From the NCBI GenBank assembly GCA_016720685.1, contig JADKKC010000002.1, forward strand, positions 88,712 to 152,711: a DNA stretch of 64,000 nucleotides. The letters are read 5' to 3'. The notes under the pieces are model-generated. The model was not told the origin of the DNA and ran no database searches. It saw nothing but the letters and a program-made list of their open reading frames with translations. Source of the stretch: Zoogloea sp. (GTDB lineage Bacteria > Pseudomonadota > Gammaproteobacteria > Burkholderiales > Rhodocyclaceae). Below, one piece after another: positions 63,783-64,000 of the stretch. Position numbers and translations under genes: made by a program. The first letter of the stretch is position 1; each line of letters begins with the position of its first letter.

Positions 63783-64000
63783 CAGCCGACCGCCCGCAGA
63801 CCATCGACGATGGACAGCCGCGCCACCCGCCGCATCGGCAGGATCGCCGCCACCACACCCACCGTCAGCGCACAGCCGAACTGCAGCAGCACGGTGGATT
63901 CGGACACGTTGAACACCGGAAACAGCGTGCCCATCCTTGCCGCAAAGGCGGCTGCCACCGGAAAAGTCAGCGCGACGCCGATCAAGCCACCGCCCAGCGC
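63782..64000 (-). CDS. Second ABC transporter permease, C-terminal part only
   Basis: Only the last 70 or so codons are visible; the gene continues past the window end. The frame reads GVALTFPVAAAFAARMGTLF and VLLQFGCALTVGVVAAILPM then RRVARLSIVDGLRAV, the typical FtsX/MacB C-terminal end. It is the partner of the permease that starts inside its stop codon. Confidence 0.75.
   Translation of the reverse strand, partial: ALGGGLIGVALTFPVAAAFAARMGTLFPVFNVSESTVLLQFGCALTVGVVAAILPMRRVARLSIVDGLRAVG

Noticed and set aside
1..64000. CRISPR array, prophage, IS element, tRNA or rRNA genes
   Set aside because: No spaced direct repeats, integrase or transposase motifs, tRNA-like cloverleaf or rRNA segments were found on reading both strands; a covariance-model search would be needed for certainty.

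Overview
The window is GC-rich chromosomal DNA from a betaproteobacterium, most likely Rhodocyclales (Azoarcus/Thauera/Zoogloea-like). The evidence is gene content and order: rpsP-rimM-trmD-rplS; ilvB-ilvH-ilvC-pssA-leuA; xseB-ispA-dxs; an ECF sigma / DUF3619 / DUF3106 / RDD block; pcnB-folK-DUF486-deoxynucleoside kinase-panB-panC; a three-gene pntA1-pntA2-pntB transhydrogenase; and glcDEF. I saw no tRNA, rRNA, prophage, IS element or CRISPR array. The genus is an inference from family knowledge, not a search result.

Region by region. 1-7.9 kb: the C-terminal end of a large type I-secreted adhesin (VCBS, VWA, PA14, RTX), its convergent lapG-lapD control pair (c-di-GMP-regulated adhesin retention), and a TolC-like outer-membrane factor fused to a Cds6/NTF2-like domain. 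8-9.1 kb: a lone Rieske oxygenase. 9.2-13.2 kb: isoprenoid precursors (ispA, dxs) and folE2. 13.3-15.4 kb: ribosomal protein/tRNA modification operon. 15.6-19.4 kb: a PilZ-like protein, a YihY/BrkB membrane protein, WrbA and DUF2069. 19.4-25.4 kb: branched-chain amino acid biosynthesis plus phosphatidylserine synthase. 25.5-27.6 kb: sigma factor and small envelope proteins. 27.6-35.2 kb: lptG/lptF divergent from pepA-holC-hypothetical-valS. 35.6 kb: TusA-like protein.

36.1-40.7 kb is the most interesting stretch. It is seven tightly packed, often overlapping genes: a roadblock/LC7 protein, a PAS protein, a PhnD-like binding protein with no signal peptide, an unknown, a pseudo-receiver plus winged-helix-like protein, a CvnD-like (COG2229-type) small GTPase and a second, divergent roadblock-like protein. 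It resembles a Gram-negative counterpart of the actinobacterial conservon (roadblock + helix-turn-helix-like protein + GTPase), with a PAS and a cytoplasmic binding-protein-like domain as candidate inputs.

40.7-50.7 kb: BepA-like protease, moaC, orphan soxYZ, CYTH-CHAD, SixA, pntB/pntA2/pntA1, corA, PP2C phosphatase. 50.8-57.1 kb: glyoxylate/glycolate block (glcF, glcE, a 58-aa membrane protein, glcD, a wrecked amidase, hyi). 57.2-61.9 kb: pcnB to panC. 61.9-64 kb: a small membrane-anchored unknown and two MacB/FtsX-type permeases, the second cut by the window end.

Sequence quality matters here. Reading frames break in the adhesin (about 1335), pssA (about 21651), valS (33279-33346), the deoxynucleoside kinase (about 60028) and the amidase (55.3-56.35 kb, with G and C homopolymers up to 21 bases). 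pssA and valS are normally essential and the protein resumes perfectly in another frame, so I read most of these as base-call or assembly errors rather than real pseudogenes.
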